DNA of 64,000 bases from Ceriagrion tenellum (GCA_963169105.1 OY720643.1:102931697-102995696); one strand, 5' to 3'; shown: positions 42,936 to 55,487, numbered from the stretch's first letter. Notes: a model not told the origin generated them from the letters alone. Program-made: numbers and translations.

Positions 42936-44406
42936 GTAAGTCTTTACATATTTTTCATTACAATTGCTATTTGCTTTACATTTATGAAGAATCTTCTCCC
43001 ATCTGCACATTTTACATGGCTATGTTCTTGAAAAATCGTTACCAGGGGTGTCATTCTGTTTAATTAAAACCCCATAGTCCCATAGCCTTACATTAAAATA
43101 GTGAGAAGCTCTACAGAAATGCCATTCTTTTTTTCAAATCTCATCCCATTAGATCAGATACATATGCTATATTTATTTATCACATTGTCCAAACCATAGT
43201 AATGTCAGAAGAAACATAACCATTCACTATGCTTTCCTTGTGCTTGCAAATGCTATTGTATTGCCACATTGAAATAGCACATGTAGGAACAGAATATCCC
43301 CCCATAGGTGGACTTTAAAATTTGTATGAGCAGATAAGACAGACAAACACTATGAGCCATCCACTAGTGAAAAGCACACACATGAGTGAGTCACCAGCAC
43401 TTAATGTGTTACTACCTAATTCTCATCTCATTATTTGCTTAAACATTTCATTGATTGTTAAAAGCTTATTTGCAAATAGATGGCTGGAGGCTCATTGAGG
43501 GAGTTTACGTAAAAACAAAACTAAAGCTCACACACAAGTCATTAGTCACTTATGTTTTATCCAACGACATGCAACATTATAGTGCCAATACACATTTATA
43601 CACCAACATTCAAGAGCCTCACTTTCATAACAATGACAATACCCTCACTTACTTCAGCAGCAGAGAGGACATTCATTTGACATACTTGCTATGTTTTGCT
43701 TTGACTGAACCTTTTTGTAATCATTCTCAACTATTTCAACTGTTGCACGGTATTAAATATTCATTTTGCCATCCAATACAGTCTTAATGATTCAACTTGA
43801 ATGATATTCACTGCCCATAAGTTTGAACCGTGCTTTTATTTTTGGGGAATCAGCACTTTTACTGTTAATCGAGAGGCATTGGACAAAATAGACTTGCCTA
43901 ATAACTTATCTATACCATCCTGATTTGTGGATTGTGACATGGTTCCATTTTCATCAAATCACGCATGTCTATTTATTTTTCACACAATACTCTTTGTGGT
44001 TAGTACCTACATGCTTGACCACAGCAGTTAATGAGGCAACACAAAAGTTTCTAACTAGTCCAGGCTACAGCCCCTTCAGAAATGTTGGTAAAAAATCCAG
44101 TGCATTGAATAAAATCATCTTTTTCATTATTCCAGGTTGTATCAGCATACCCATCATTCAAGTGGCTTTTTAGAGTTTTTCTACCTACCTCTCTTTGCTA
44201 AGTCCCCTCTTGGCACACTACAAGTGTTGCATATTATGATAGTTGTAATTGATAAGTTTGCCAATGCAAAAGCAATATTAGGTCTTGATTTAATAATTAT
44301 TATTTAAGTATTCTACCAGTTAAGGCGTTATGGTAGTGACGGCCGAGGGGAGCATTTCAATCCTCATTTTCATTCTACCTGTGTTTATGTATCACTCAAC
44401 TTCGGG
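42936..44406. other. No gene or repeat recognised
   Basis: Very CpG-poor sequence. The frames at 43455-43787 and 43925-44173 have no motif, no clear splice framing and uneven composition. Confidence 0.45.
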
Positions 44407-46590
44407 TTAACTATAAAAGATATTGACTTCGTTTTCTTTTTTGGTTTGAAAGATAAAGTTTCCCTCGCCACTCTCCAGGCAACTACTCTGCCTATCCCGG
44501 ATTTCATAGAGAAGTTTCCTTTCCTTGCCCACCATCTCAAGCACTTCCTTGTTAGTCTTCCTTTCTGTCCACCTAACCTTCTCCATCCTTCTCCACATCC
44601 ACATCTCAAATTCATGCTGCCTACTCTCGTCCTCCTTTCTGGGGGTCCACATTTCTGTCCCATACAACGATATGCTCAGTATCAAGCTCTTCACCATCCT
44701 CTTCTTCACATCCTTACCCAATGTCCCCATCATCAGCTTCCTTCTGTTACTAAACCTCTCCTTAGCTAGCACTATTCTCTCCCATCTGTCTTTGCTACTT
44801 TGTCCATTTTCCTCTAGCATACTACCTAAGTAATTAAAGTGCTCTCCTTGCTCGAGTTTGTACCCTCTAATCACAAGCCAAGCTTTCTTTGTCTTAGAGA
44901 ATCTCATTACTTTTGTTTTCTTATGATTTATCTTCATTCCAAATATCCCGCACTGCATTTCTAAAGCATCTACCAAAGCTTGCAGTCCCTTCAAATATCC
45001 ACTAACCAATGTATGATCCTCCACGATTCTAACTGACTTTATCAGATGCCCTCCTGCTTTTATTCCAACCTCAAGTTCTTCCCATGCCTGTCTTACCATT
45101 TCCTCAGCATAAATATTGAATAGCAATGGAGACAAGGGGCACCCTTGCTTCACCCCGCGACCTAGAGTTGCCCACCCCGATTTATCATTGGCCACCCTCA
45201 CCTGCGCCCTTTGATTCATGTATACATTTTGGATTAGTCTCCTGTCTCAGCGGTCTATTCCCATTTTCTCGAGTATTTCTGTTAGCTTATTCTAGGGATG
45301 AGTCGATTCCACTTTTTTTCGATTCCAATTCTTTCAAATCGATTCCTGATTTTCGATTCCGATTCCATCGATTCTAATTCCTAATAACAGGTGGGATATT
45401 GATACACCAGTAGCGTACGACTATTATTTAAATTCAAGTATTGGCTGAAATAAAATAACAAAGACAATTAACTCGCTCAAAAAGAATGATTAACAAATAG
45501 CAAATATATCATCAGCTTATTGAGGTAGATTAAAAGTACAAATTGATAGCCTACACCCAAAATTACTAAGACAAATATGATGTGATAAATGAATTTTGAT
45601 TTGAATATTTATCTATCTGGAATCGATGGAATCGGAATCAACTTTAGGCGATCGATTCGCGATACCGATTCTAATCCTGAGAATCGGTGGAATCAAGAAT
45701 CGACATTTGGATTCGACTCATCCTTAGTTTATTCCAATTTACCCTGTCAAAGGTTTTTTCTAAATCATTAATCATGCGAAAACGTCCTGGTTATACTCTG
45801 TTTCTCTCTATATGCGTTATAATTACCTCTATCGCATCCCGAGTTGACCTTCCCTTCCGGTACCCAAACTGGTCATCGCCTATGTAGTTTTTGGCCTTAC
45901 TCTCCAACCTTATATTGATTATTCAACGTAAAACTTTGGCTGCATGTGAAATCAAACTAATTGTTCTGTAGTCCTCGCATTCTGATGCATTCTTCTTTCT
46001 TGGGATAAAAATCAAGACTGTTTTCACGAAGTCCTGTGGCCATACTCCTTCCTTGTAGATCCTCTGTATATGTTCAAAAAAAGCATGCCTACCTTTATTA
46101 CCTAAACTCTTTAGCAATTCTGAGTGTATGTTGTGTACTCCTACAGCTTTTCTTGCCCTCGTCTCTTTCAATGCTTTCTCTATTTCACTGTCAAGAATCT
46201 TTGGCCGGATGTTATCTTCATCTAGGCTTCCCTTCTCCTCTGTATCTAAATTAGTTGGTGTACTATCACTGTCATATAGCTCCTCCACATATTCACACCA
46301 TCTTTCTTGAATATCTTCCTGCTCCATTAATATTCTACCTCTCTTGTCCTTAATCTTTGGTGCCGTTTGCCCTCGCTTACCTCCTGATAGCAATTTTACC
46401 CTAGTGTATACCATACCCATTTCCCAATCTTTTTGCAGTTTCTCCGTTTCCTCGCATTGCCTTTTCCGCCAATTTTCCATTGCTTAATTGGTTATTCGCC
46501 GTAGTTCATTATTTGGCTCCTTGTACTTCACCTTACCTATGTCACCATTGATATTTTTCCAATTCCTTCCCTCCTCCATTGCCTTCTTTC
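44407..46590 (-). mobile_element. Decayed LINE (family A), longest copy, interrupted by a hAT element
   Basis: Right to left on the minus strand: NWKNINGDIGKVKYKEPNNE near 46540; a 185-codon frame 46480-45923 with KLLSGGKRGQTAPKIKDKRG, DIQERWCEYVEELYD, KARKAVG-type RT finger residues and ECEDYRTISLISHAAKVL; the palm start near 45735 (NDLEKTFDRVNWNK); the insertion 45726-45293; then a 270-codon frame 45219-44407 with GRGVKQGCPLSPLLFNIYAE, KINHKKTKVMRFSK, HFNYLGSMLEENG and WMWRRMEKVRWTERKTNKEV. The catalytic YADD is mutated to VEDH, so the enzyme is dead even in the open frame. Confidence 0.88.
45293..45726. mobile_element. hAT-type non-autonomous element nested in a LINE, 434 bp
   Basis: Ends TAGGGATGAGTCGATTCC and GGATTCGACTCATCCTTA are inverted with small differences. 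GCTTATTC (45285-45292) and GTTTATTC (45727-45734) are the 8-bp duplication, 7 of 8 identical; removing the insert restores LINE frame text NWNKLTEILEKMG. Many subterminal CGATTCC/GGAATCG words, both orientations, are typical of hAT ends. Despite the CpG-poor setting it keeps several CG. Confidence 0.88.
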
Positions 46591-46599
46591 CTCCATTTC

Positions 46600-47070
46600 C
46601 TTAATGTTGTAATAATATGGCATACTTATTCTCCCCATCTTTTCTTTCAATCAGAGTCATCATCATCTCTAGTTTTTAATCAATCAGGATGGGTTTGCGA
46701 CAGCCCTCAAGTTCTCTCTATCCTCTTCATTTCTGAAAACTGTCCACATCCCATTTACTCTAGTATCTGCTTCCAAAACTCCTAGGTCTTCCTCTACACC
46801 TTTTGCCTTCTATCATCCCTGCTAAAACCACCTTCACAAATCGCTCATGCCACGCAGTACATGACCAATCCATCCATACCATCTTCTTTTTTGTGTTCTC
46901 CACTGGCTCTGTTCCTCCTTCCCTTTTCTCTGTTTCTCTTGGTTGGTTACTCGCTCTGTCCAGCTATTCTTACTCATTCTTTCATAACACCACATCTGAA
47001 AAGCTACTAGAAGTTTCTTCTTCTTTTGTCCCCCAGTTCATGTCTTGCTGCTCTAACCTTCCTGGTTAAT
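46600..47070 (-). mobile_element. LINE fragment (family E), copy 1
   Basis: Matches 47610-48275 over its length (TTTCTTTCAATCAGA, TGACAGCCCTCAA-type words, CTGAAAACTGTCCACAT, TTTTGCCTTCTATCATCC). The minus-strand text of the second copy identifies both as the end of a LINE ORF. Confidence 0.65.
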
Positions 47071-47499
47071 ATTGTGAAATAATTATTCCTCCTTTCTTGA
47101 TAAGCCGATCCCCATGTTGTCCAAAGAAATGAACTTCTTTTAATACAATTACCTGGGCTTGTTTCATTCCATAGCAGATATTGTTGCTAAGTCAGGGAGA
47201 AACAGAGAATTCTTTGGCTTGCTCACAAAAAGCATTTGTTTAATCTAAAACACAACACACAAAAGGAGAGTCAGGCACTATGCTTGGTCTTCATTGAGAT
47301 TTTGTATCCAAGACAAAAAAATTATTGGGAAAAATTTAAAAAGATATCTCCCTTAGTTAACTTATAATTAGTACAATATATTTATATAGCCCCAATTGAC
47401 AGAATTTTTATCCACTTATCTGGGGAGACCCCCAGTTTTATCTCGTTCATGTTACGTCTCTTGTGTTTGCGACTGGTTGTTTGGTTCCTCAATTAACGT
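47071..47499. other. No feature recognised
   Basis: AT-rich, CpG-poor spacer between the two family E LINE copies. Confidence 0.4.
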
Positions 47500-48600
47500 G
47501 TGCCTGGGGCATCTCCTTCCCTATCAGACCCCAGAGTGATTTCATTCACACTATTCATCCGTGGACTCCTTGTTAGCTCCGATCCTTTCGGCAATCTCTT
47601 TTCCTCAACTTTCCTATTCTCCCCCTCTTTTCTTTCAATCAGAATCATTTTCTTCTCTAGTAGTCAATCCATCAGGATTGGTTTGTGACAGCCCTCAACT
47701 TTTCTCTATCCTCTTCATTTCTGAAAACTGTCCACATTCCATGTACTCCATTATCTGCTTCCAAAACTGTTGGGTTCCTTTTTGAGGGATCTCGGATTAA
47801 AACTCAGGATTACTTGCAACAGGTTTATTTGATGGGAGCTACCCGTCCACACGTCTTCACACCATGATGGCCAATGACAGAGAGAGAAGCCGTCTTGCAA
47901 AACCATGGCCGTACCCAAAAACAACTGAATAACAAAATGCAAAGTTGGTTTACTGCAGAATTTACCAAGAAACTCTTTTAGATTTGAACCAAGAAAGATG
48001 AAGATACACAATCGATAAGATACCCAACAAACACTCAAGTCTATAGGCCTTCCTTAATACGTTTTGCCTTCTATCATCCTTTTTAAAATCACCTTCACAA
48101 ATCCTTCATGCCACGGTATATCACCAATCAAGCAATCTTCTTTTTACTGTTCTTCACAGGCTCCATTTCTCCTAGACTTTTCTCAGTATCTCTTGGTTCA
48201 TTACTCACTCTGTCCAGCTTATCTTACACATTCTTCCATAACACCACATCCCAAAGCCTCTTGAGATTTCTTCTTGGTTCATCCTCAGTCTATGTATCTC
48301 AGCCATACAACAATACACCACACACTAAGGTCTTGACTAGCATATTCCTCAGCAAAATATCAATGAAGCGGGACAGGCAGAGTTTTTTCTTTCTATTAAA
48401 GGCAATCTTTGCTCTCGAAGTATTTTATTCCATATTTCTTTTTTACCCATTCCATTAGAAGCTTTTTTGCTTCCTAAGTATTCCACTGTACAACACCTTT
48501 TTGTTTTTTAAAATTCTCCATCCAACATAATCCTTACATCATGATCTCCTCCTCTGTTAGCAACAAGGACTTTAGTTGTTTTTTGCCAATTCATTCAATG
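47500..48600 (-). mobile_element. LINE fragment (family E), copy 2, interrupted by an LTR-like insert
   Basis: The minus strand around 48280-48090 reads LWDVVLWKNVLDKLDRVSNE and IAWLVIYRGMKDL-like text, corresponding to the WCWRRM...SN-EVL...WLGHILRH block that ends many LINE ORFs. Further right, the ILNN-type and KTTKVLVANRGG region lies near 48560. Frames are broken. The insert 47768-48029 separates parts that are contiguous in copy 1. Confidence 0.65.
47768..48029 (-). mobile_element. Probable solo LTR, 262 bp
   Basis: Bounded by TGTTGGGT and inverse CCCAACA, with 5-mers AAAAC and AACAC flanking (4 of 5 identical). The minus strand has AAATAAA near 47830, as expected of an LTR polyadenylation region. 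It is absent from the paralogous LINE copy at 46780-46800. No internal retrovirus-like region or second LTR is visible. Confidence 0.55.
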
Positions 48601-48775
48601 ATTCTTAAGAATATATTGCATTTCTCCAAGGATGTATGTCAGATACTTTTCGCTTTCTGCCAGAAAAAGAGCTGAATCACATCCTTGGAAATGTGCAATA
48701 TATTCTTAACAGCCAATATAATCGTCAAATCAATCGGCGTAAGACTAAAGTCCTAATTGCTAACAGAGGAGAAGA
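48548..48775. repeat. Inverted duplication of a LINE segment, ~85-bp arms
   Basis: CTCCTCTGTTAGCAACAAGG...AGAATATATTGCATTTCTCC on the left is mirrored by GGAAATGTGCAATATATTCT...CCTAATTGCTAACAGAGGAG on the right. The right arm reads on the plus strand as LINE protein text (NRRKTKVLIANRGEESYWG), so two LINE pieces meet head to head. Confidence 0.75.
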
Positions 48776-48860
48776 ATCTTATTGGGGACGATTGGCAGTT
48801 TCTCTGATTTACTATTTGGTAATTCCTTTGTGACCCACAGAAATCCATATAAGAGAAAGT

Positions 48861-48990
48861 CATCTCCATGACTTGATTGGCTAAAGCACTTTGCACAATA
48901 TTGAGGGATCTGAGCTGGAGACCTGAAGGTGAATGATTTTCTCCTGGGGAATTTCTCTCTTATTGAAATGGGGCCACAATATGCTGTACC
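48861..48990 (+). mobile_element. tRNA-derived SINE, CpG-decayed
   Basis: GACTTGATTGGCTAAAGCAC and ATTGAGGGATCTGAGCTGGA follow the 30861 copy position by position, and the tail TTTTCTCCTGGGGAATTTC matches. The anticodon-stem CGCGAAATCGAG of that copy is CACAATATTGAG here: CG to CA and CG to TG. Confidence 0.65.
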
Positions 48991-49929
48991 AAAGCAAGGA
49001 AGCAGAGTTTAAACTTCTTAATGATAATTTGTATTTACACATATTTGTATTTGGACCCTCCTTCCTAGAACTCGTGGAGCTTTCCATAGGTGCTATATTT
49101 TAAGGTGTTTTGGAGTGACACCAGCAAATTTATGGTAATGAATTTATGGTTTGCTTCTACTGGAAGCCAAAAAGATATTCAGATAAACTGCAGTGACATA
49201 CAGATAATCTCTTCCTCAATTTACATACATGCATGGTTCAGTCAATTGATACCTACTTTTATCGCAAGCTAATCAAGGACTATTTTAACCTTATTGAGAT
49301 ATGCCTTCATGGCTTATAGCACGCAATCTCATTAAGGACAATTTTAAGTTTTATTGAGATAAGTGTTCATTACTTATAGTACCCTGCCTGTAAAAACCCT
49401 CTGGCTGCTCCCCGCACACTCTTTAAAGAAGGTTACCACTCTAGAATTCACCAGTGGCATAGAAATCACCCTTTTTTTCTGTAAGTCTGGTTACACAGCT
49501 GACATTATTAAGCATGAAAAGACAGAGAAGCTCACCACCAATGAAAGGGCTTCAATCTAGCTGTCCTTATAAATCTGACATACTCCCTAAGCAATTACTC
49601 TTGCTCTGAATCATCCTATTGACCTATGTTTATTCTTCTTCTATTTGGACGCACTCTTAAATTTTCCTGCTGGGAAGATAAACTGAGACAACCACTCCCT
49701 GACTTCTGTCCATTAGTGGTTTGCATTCCTCCTCCATAACTTCAGTTCATGTGGCTGTATAACTTGATGTAGCCTCTCTGACGGACTGAGGATCCATGCA
49801 ACTATTCACAGGATCTCTTAATGCCCCTCCCATGTATGCTAAATGCAATACAAAACCTGGAAATTGTTGATGTTTGGCCTCTGTAGCACTAATGCTTCTC
49901 ACTTTCATCCCAAATGTCTAATTGAAACC
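48991..49929. other. No feature recognised
   Basis: No convincing coding or repeat structure. A diverged pair of ATTGAGATATGCCTTCAT-like segments occurs near 49293 and 49355 (GCTTATAGCA/ACTTATAGTA follow), a short direct repeat. Confidence 0.4.
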
Positions 49930-52900
49930 TCACTTGACTTACTTACTTACTCCTCGGCGCTACAGCCCTTGAGGGGCCTTGACCTCTCCAACGATGTTAG
50001 CCCAGACATGATTCCCGGCATGCGTTCTCCATCTTCTAATTCCTATCTTTCTCAGATCAACCTCTACATCATCCAACCATCTTTTCCGGGGTCTCCCTCT
50101 CAATCTTCTACCACCAGGATGAGCACAAAATATCTTTTTCACCATCCTATCCTCAGGCATTCTCTCAACATGTCCTAATCACCTTAATCTGTTGCTCTTA
50201 ATTTCTATCACTATGTTAGGATGTTTGTGGAGTTCCTTGAGTTCTCTGTTTCTCTTTATTTTCCACTGTCCACCTTCCTTTGTAGCACCAAAAATCTTTT
50301 TAGTACTTTCCTTTTCCATCTTTTAAGTAGCTCTTCTTCTGCCATGGTCATGGTCCATGTTTCTGAACCATATATGGCCACAGGTCTAAACACTGTTCAA
50401 TAAATTGTTGTTTTCAAGTACAGACTGAGGTTGCGTGACTTGAGCACTTTCAATAAAGCTCGATAAGCCCTATTGCCTGCGGCAGTCCTGGTTTCCTGTT
50501 TCTTCATGTATTTCATTATCTTTTGTCATCAGCACTCCCAAATATGTGAAGTTGTTACATCTCTCATATTTATTCCCATTTAGTTTTATAGATTTATCTC
50601 TAGCAGTTGTACTTTACCTGGAAGAGAACAAGTACTGTGTTTTGGCAGAGTTCACTTTTAGCCCAACTTTTCCTACCTCCATCTCCAATCTCTCCAGTCT
50701 TCCCTTGAGATCTTTAAGTCTTCTTGATATCATATTGACATCATCAGCATAGGCTAGGTTTTGTGATATATGGTTGAACAATGTACCACCTGGGTTGCTG
50801 ACTTCTGTTTTTCACATCACCCGTTCCAGTACCACACTGAAAAGAATGGTAGATAGCACGTCGCCTTGTCGCAAGCCCTGGTTAATTTCAAATTCCCTAG
50901 TTAGGTTCCCTCTATTTTGACCTTACATGTTGTATTCTTTAACGTCATTTGTACCAATCTGATTAATTTGGTTGGAAATCCCATATTCACCATAGTCTGA
51001 AACAGCTTATTTCTCTTTACGCTGTCGTACTCTTGCCGAAAATCCACAAACAATTGGTGCACATCCACATTATATTCATGGCACTTTTCCATTATCTGTC
51101 TAACCATGAAGATGAGGTCTGTTGTTGATCTACCCTGTCTAAAGCCACATTGGTAGTCTCCAAGAATCTGCTCGACCTATGGGTTAAGTCTCCTTGCCAA
51201 GATTTTGGCTAACGCTATATAGACCACACTTAACAGATCTATGCCACGGTAGTTTTCACAGTTGGCCTTATATTTTTTCTTATGAATTAGGCAAATAATA
51301 GCCAGACTCCATTCCTTGGACATCTGCTCTGATTCCCATATATCCACTATCAGCTGGTGAATGAAGAGTGTAAGCTGTTCACCTCCATATTTAATTATCT
51401 CTGTTGAAATATTATCACTTCCTGGTGCTTTATTATTTTTTAGGGTTTTTATCACTTCCTCCACTTCCCCTATCGTTGGGACTGGTACTGGGATTGTATT
51501 TGTCTGAGGTTCTTGCCATTGGTGTCCACACTCCTCTTCAGCTACTTCTGGTGTCATGTTCTCTGCAGTGGTATTCAAAAGTTCACTAAAATATTCAGCC
51601 CATCGTCCTAGGATTTGTTCCTTTCCCCCAATCATATTTCCTTCCTTAGCTCTGCGAAATATTGTCCATTGTTGGGTTGGATATACATGATATAGGAAAA
51701 GGGTTGAAACCCTTTTCCTATATCATGTATTTTAGTATAGAATTTCCGCACTTCCTGGGCGTTGTGTTGCTCCTCCAGCTCCATAATCCATTTCCCCTCC
51801 CAAACTCTCTTTTTCCGTTTGCATAACTTGTCAGCTTCCTTTCTCTTCTGTCTGTAAAGCTCTGCACTTGCTCTTTATCTTATATCAATCATTTTCCTCC
51901 TTGCCTCATTTCTCTCCTCAATTGCTTCTCTACATTCTTCATCAAACCATCCTTTCCTTTTTACCTTATCTTTTGCCCTGAGGACTTCATCAGCTGTTAC
52001 TTGTAATGCATTCTTTATTATATTCTATTTTCCCTCTACACTTTCTCTCTCCCAGTTCTGTTGTTTAGTCTCCAAATTCTTTTCCAGGTCAGATTCATAT
52101 TGTTGAGCAATTTCCTTTTCATTTAATTTTGAAACATTGTATCTCCTAAGTGCTTTCTCCATCGCCGTGGATCTGTACATTTCAATATGTTGTCTATATT
52201 TTACTCTAACCATGTAATGGTCTGAGTCACAGTCCGCTCCTCTGCAGCGGTCAATCTAAAGTATATTGGATGCATGTCTCCTATCAATTATCACATGGTC
52301 AATTTGATTGAAATTAATCCCATCCGGTGAGCACCACATGACCTTCCTTATGTTTTCCCATAGAATAGATCCTTCTCCTCATCCTACACATCCTCTGTCG
52401 GCACATATACACATACAAATGTGATGTTGAAGAAACAGGCCTTCATCCTTAGGGTGCATATCCTTTCGTTTATAGGTTTGAAATTGAGTATTGCTGCATT
52501 ATATTTCTTATCCACTAAGAAGCCTGTCCCTCCTATTGCACCACTCTCTCCTCCACTATACATGATTGTATATTTGCCACTACTTAGGATTCCATCTCCT
52601 TTCCATTTTACTTCTTGGATGGCTGCTACTCCTATATTATATTTTCCCATCTCTTCTTTGAGGCCTTGTAGAGCGCCGGGTTTATTCAGGGTTCTAACAT
52701 TCCACGTTGCTATTTGCATATCAAATTTCCATTTACCATTGGTTTGCATGGTTCAACAATCGTTATTTACTGTCTCATTTTCATTGTCTTTGAGTTTCGT
52801 AACAAGAGGTTTTTACGATATACGGTCGTTAGCCTTATTCTCAACCCCCAACCTGGAGGACCAGAGTACTTCTCTTTGTCTGGCCTATCCTCCTTGACCT

Positions 52901-52990
52901 GTCTGGTTTGGGTGACCCTACCAGGAGCTTACGCTCCTGCGGCATAGCTCTCAGGTTTACTTAGGCACACAAGCTCCCTCATCACGACAA
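49930..52990 (-). mobile_element. Near-full-length RTE-like LINE (family B), decayed
   Basis: Minus strand, in order: apurinic endonuclease start at 52749 (MQIATWNVRTLNKPGALQGL, then AAIQEVKWKGDG and CVYVPTED); linker with KKRYN-type repeats near 52200-51900; RT fingers 51635-51177 (IKTLKNNKAPGSDNISTEII, LIHKKKYKANCENYRGIDLL); palm (HQLFVDFRQEYDSVKRNKLF near 51060; GLRQGDVLSTILF near 50870); intact catalytic YADD at 50751-50740; LKVNSAKTQYL; and the C-terminal HPGGRRLRGRPRKRWLDDVE near 50110. The endonuclease text resembles the RTE-type proteins often annotated as craniofacial development protein 2-like. Stops and frameshifts break it into pieces. About 240 bp of 5' untranslated sequence lies right of 52750. 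Confidence 0.88.
51683..51730. repeat. Perfect hairpin, 21-bp arms, inside LINE B
   Basis: ATACATGATATAGGAAAAGG at 51683 is mirrored exactly up to 51730 around the loop TTGAAA. On the LINE strand one arm encodes KIHDIGKGF-like text and the other is its snap-back copy, disrupting the ORF. Confidence 0.9.
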
Positions 52991-53239
52991 GATGGAAGTA
53001 CTAGCGAGGGAGAAACCTCACTTGACTAATGCATGTATTTCACCCTCACCTGACTCCAAGCTGCACCAACACATAACTAAAGATGACTGTTACCATCATG
53101 TATAAATTAAAACTATTCTCAAGAACTCCAACTTTGCTGTGGTGGAAGAGCTTTTCTGCTCCTACGACCTATTAGAGATGAGCTGGAGCAAGGATTGCTC
53201 CTGGTAGGGCCACTCATCTCAGTTAGGTCAAAGGTTAGA
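52991..53239. other. LINE-flanking, unassigned
   Basis: GGATTGCTCCTGGTAGGGCC near 53190 echoes the LINE 5' region at 52915 (GGGTGACCCTACCAGGAGC) in inverse form, so part may be an inverted LINE 5' piece. Confidence 0.35.
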
Positions 53240-53960
53240 AGACAGACGAATGGTAATCAATGCAAAGTCTACTCCTCAGCATCCTCCCTTCTAAGTACCC
53301 TTCACTCCTCATCACCTCTGCCAGCCACTTAATTTTACTTCCTGTGATTTCATCCTTAAGTTTCTTTTCCTCACCAGCCATATCTAGCACTCAATCTTTT
53401 GCATTCCTTTCCATCCAACACACCTACATTCTCCTCTATACTCACATCTTGAATGCCTGCAGCCTATTCATATGATTCTATCTCCAAATTGACATCTCTG
53501 CCCCATATGATGCTGCTCTGAATAACAAGCCCTTTACTGATCAATCCTTACATCTCTGGCCATACAGCTTCCTCGTAGACCTTACAAATAAGTTCAAATT
53601 TTGACTCTTTTAAAGTCTTTTCCTATTGCCCAAATTTTTCAGTAACTCTGACGGTAATGTAATCTAATCTCACTACTTTTCTTGCCTTTGTCTTTCATGG
53701 TGCCACTCTGTTTCACTGTCAAGTCTCTTTGGGCTGAGGCTGTCCTTCTCTATTGCTCTCTTATCCTGATTATTTGAGTTGATAGGTCTGTTATCACTGT
53801 TGTATAGCTCCTCCACCTTTCTAGAATATCTTTGGTTTGAATCATTTGTTTTACCTGTTTTGTCCTTAACATTTGAACATTTGGCATCATTTGTCAAATA
53901 ACTGCCTGATAATATTTTGACTTTTAGAGCACTCATACTTCACTCTCTTTCCACGAATTT
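53240..53960 (-). mobile_element. LINE family A fragment, rearranged
   Basis: The minus frame 53936-53673 reads MSALKVKILSGSYLTNDAKC, then RYSRKVEELYNSDNRP and SLSPKRLDSETE, matching the linker of 44407-46590 (KLLSGGKRG..., VEELYDSDSTP, RPKILDSEIE). The left part (53240-53500) matches the ORF C-terminus, with the RT in between deleted. Confidence 0.7.
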
Positions 53961-54816
53961 TCCAGATACATGCATAGCCCTTTCCAGCAGCTTTTTATTT
54001 ATTTAAAAAATTGTTCACATACAGCAATAGCGCCAATTTATAGTAAACATATAACAAAAAACAAGAAAGAGGACAAAAACAAGCTTTTCTTCATGTGGTT
54101 GGTTACTTAGAAAATTTTATTAATAAATGCCTTTTACCTCCACATGCATAAATATTTTTCCATTTCCTTCTCAGGTCACTGAATTAAATTCAATATGGTT
54201 GATCAATCACTGTGTGCCTAGTTACAAGAGTTGCCACTGTGTGGTTCTATGCCCTATCTTCATGCACCAATATATTGTATGGCATGAGACAGCTCGCTTA
54301 CTTCATCTTGTGCTGTAGCCTTGTATGCAACTGTATTCCATTTGCATCCTAATGCATATTTATTGCTTACTGGTGTGTACGTACTTGTGACACGATCCTC
54401 AATCCATGTAGCCCTCTACAATTTTCCTAGTTTTTTTTACTCCTTGCTACTTTGTCCTTATAATTGATATTTTTGTTTTATCTGCTGCTCCTACATTGCC
54501 CCTTTTTATACTCTCCCATTCTTCTTCAATTGTTCCCATTTTCACCTCTTCACTTAAGTTCTATTTTTTTACTAGTACATATGCAGGATTCCCTAATTTT
54601 ATTCCCTCTTCTTGTACATAGCCCATTTCTGCTCCCACTTCTGCATTCCATTAGCTCGTTTCCATCAGATTTTTCTTTCCCTGGGCTTCTCTAATAATCC
54701 CTTAAAGTTGTTTGAACATTCCATCCATTTATTCCTCCCCATGGTTAGTAGTAGGCATGTACACCTATACCAATATAAAATTTGTTGGTGGAGCTTTCAT
54801 GTCTGTTACTATTGTC
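53961..54816. other. No feature recognised
   Basis: CpG-poor, pyrimidine-rich sequence. Short hydrophobic frames (54464-54694) are composition artefacts. Confidence 0.4.
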
Positions 54817-54989
54817 TAGAGATGGGCCATTCTAAAAATTACTGTGGTTATTTTTGTAAATTACCATGGTATTTTATGAAATTTTTGCAGCCCCTGAATA
54901 ATACCATAATTTTTGGTAATAAACACCTCTGTCTCAGATATTTTTCATACCGATAAATTCCAAACATGTAATTTTAAGCTAATTCTAGA

Positions 54990-55450
54990 TGTATGTAATA
55001 CAATCTACATACATACCAATCGTGCTGTTCCCTTCTGGGGTATGCACAGTCACCAAGTTTCACTCATACCGTAAATACATATTTGTATTCCTAACTCTGC
55101 TTCAACAATTTCCTCCATACTGACCTATTCTTGCAAACCTCTTTGGCCTCATTTACACCCATACACTGCTTCATACATGCCCTCCTGTTTTTAAGACTCC
55201 TAATATTCCTCCTCCTAAGAATTTCCTCAACCACATTCAACCACAAATTTCTCAGCCTACCTCTACCTCTCACACCATTCATTTCACTCTTATATATATG
55301 TTTCGTTATTCGATTCTCATCCATTCTCTCAACATGGCCACACCAACGAAGAACTCTCCTTTCATATATGTCCATTCATGGAGAATCTAGCCTACATTCA
55401 TTTATCACCCACACATTCCTGACCCTATCCATCCTAATTTTGCTTTTTTT
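54990..55450 (-). mobile_element. LINE fragment (family D), second copy, CpG-decayed
   Basis: The minus frame 55375-55091 reads MDIYERRVLRWCGHVERMDE, then YKSEMNGVRGRGRLRNLWLN and SVWRKLLKQS. It aligns with 8330-8790 including the 3' region. Many CG positions of that copy are TG or CA here. Confidence 0.8.
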
Positions 55451-55487
55451 TGGCTGAATGTTACTTTGCTGAATGGCTACTTTGGCT

